DNA from: Betaproteobacteria bacterium HGW-Betaproteobacteria-8
GTDB taxonomy: Bacteria > Pseudomonadota > Gammaproteobacteria > Burkholderiales > Methylophilaceae
Direction: 5' to 3'
Assembly: GCA_002842135.1 (NCBI GenBank)
Contig: PHCD01000088.1
Span: forward strand, 1-6,282
DNA: 6,282 bases
Part shown: in pieces, positions 5,517 through 6,282 of the stretch
Numbering within the stretch: the first letter of the stretch is position 1
How the letters are laid out: every line of letters starts with the position of its first letter
Notes under the pieces: generated by a model
Database searches by the model: none
Seen by the model: the letters and a program-made list of their open reading frames with translations, nothing else
Told to the model about the DNA's origin: nothing
Program-made: the position numbers and the translations under genes

Positions 5517-6282
5517 TTATTGATAGCCCTTGGGGAATGGGTCCGGTGTAATCAAACCAGACTCATAAACCACATCAGCCTGACCGTCTTTACGCCATTT
5601 ACCGATACGCAGCTTGCTCAAAAGGTGATGGTTTGGATCGACCTTCACATAACCTTCAGGCGCCGTGGTCATTTCGTACCCGGGCAAGGCTGCAGCCACT
5701 TTATCCACATCAAAACTACCAGCCCGCTCAACGGCCGCTTTCCACAGCCATGGCCCGAGATAAGCCGCTTGTGTCACGTCGCCGATAACCGATTTCGGGC
5801 CCCACATTTTCTTGAACTCAGCGACGAACTTGTCGTTGTTCGGGTTCTTCAAGGTCTGGAAGTACTTCATCGCAGAGTAGAAGCCAGCCAGGTTCTCCCC
5901 GCCGATGCCCAGGACTTCATCCTCGGTCACGGAGATAGTCAGCATGGTCTGCTTGCTGGAATTGAGGCCGGCAGCATTCAACTGCTTGAACCAGGCCACG
6001 TTACTGCCGCCCACCACTGCAGCGTAGATAACATCCGGCTTCTTCAGCTTGATCTTGTTGATGACGGAACCGAACTGGGTATCGCCCAGCGCGATGTATT
6101 CCTCACCCACCACCTTGCCGCCCAACTTCTGCTCAATGTGCTTGCGCGCGATCTTCATGGAAGTCCGTGGCCAGATGTAGTCAGAGCCGATCAGGTAGAA
6201 AGTTTTGGCCTTCTTTTCCTTGGCGATCCAGTCCAGGCCGGCAAGAATCTGCTGTGTCGCTTCCTGGCCGGTATAGAACACG
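5517..6282 (-). CDS. urtA: Urea ABC transporter substrate-binding protein UrtA, C-terminal part
   Basis: Periplasmic binding protein that captures urea and delivers it to UrtBC. About 254 residues are present; the gene enters from the right edge, so the signal peptide and roughly the first 40 percent are missing. The first GTG reads as an internal Val in VFYTG, not as a start. Visible motifs, numbered from there, are FYTGQEATQQ (2-11), YLIGSDYIWPRTS (29-41), VVGEEYIALGDTQF (57-70), KKPDVIYAAVVGGSNVAWFK (80-99), SVTEDEVLGIG (117-127), TQAAYLGPWLWKAA (170-183), NHHLLSKLRIGKW (217-229) and the end ITPDPFPKGYQ. These match the UrtA/amide-binding branch of the Leu/Ile/Val-binding fold. Methylophilus FmdD binds short-chain amides as well as urea, so the substrate range may be wider. 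The adjoining urease genes make urea the main candidate. Confidence 0.92.
   Translation of the reverse strand, partial: VFYTGQEATQQILAGLDWIAKEKKAKTFYLIGSDYIWPRTSMKIARKHIEQKLGGKVVGEEYIALGDTQFGSVINKIKLKKPDVIYAAVVGGSNVAWFKQLNAAGLNSSKQTMLTISVTEDEVLGIGGENLAGFYSAMKYFQTLKNPNNDKFVAEFKKMWGPKSVIGDVTQAAYLGPWLWKAAVERAGSFDVDKVAAALPGYEMTTAPEGYVKVDPNHHLLSKLRIGKWRKDGQADVVYESGLITPDPFPKGYQ

Noticed and set aside
5510..5519. 10-bp palindrome TAATGCATTA over the urtA stop codon
   Set aside because: AT-rich and only ten bases long; expected by chance and without a known operator match.
5517..6282. GTG near the right edge as a start codon for a short urtA
   Set aside because: The encoded VFYTG is an internal family motif and the frame stays open to the window edge, so the gene simply continues beyond it.

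Overview
The window is a compact single-strand operon segment, read entirely on the minus strand, from a proteobacterium. The close match of UreA, UreB, the UreC N-terminus and UreD to betaproteobacterial-type sequences, together with the moderately high GC content, suggests a betaproteobacterium. A methylotroph of the Methylophilaceae type is a guess from remembered family resemblance and is not proven here. No gene on the plus strand is convincing.

In transcription order (high to low coordinates) the layout is: urtA (3' part only, enters from the right edge), a 95-bp spacer with a strong stem-loop, urtB, urtC, urtD, urtE, a 61-bp spacer, ureD, a 135-bp spacer with a short tandem repeat and broken small reading frames, ureA, ureB, and the first 65 codons of ureC, which runs off the left edge. 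Most junctions are extremely tight. urtC/urtD and ureB/ureC share ATGA stop-start overlaps. urtB/urtC, urtD/urtE and ureA/ureB are 10-12 bp apart, with the Shine-Dalgarno sequence touching or overlapping the previous stop codon.

Functionally this is one pathway. A high-affinity ABC transporter (UrtA binding protein, UrtB and UrtC permeases, UrtD and UrtE ATPases) imports urea, possibly also short-chain amides. A nickel urease (UreA gamma, UreB beta, UreC alpha, with UreD as assembly chaperone) hydrolyses it to ammonia and carbon dioxide for nitrogen assimilation. The other nickel-loading factors (UreE, UreF, UreG) are not in the window and would be expected beyond the left edge. The promoter and the UrtA signal peptide would lie beyond the right edge.

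The gene content is a known arrangement, not a new system. The parts that known genes do not explain are the stem-loop after urtA, a perfect 20-bp palindrome at the 3' end of ureD, and the odd ureD-ureA spacer. That spacer carries an 18-bp tandem duplication inside a signal-peptide-like frame interrupted by TGA.
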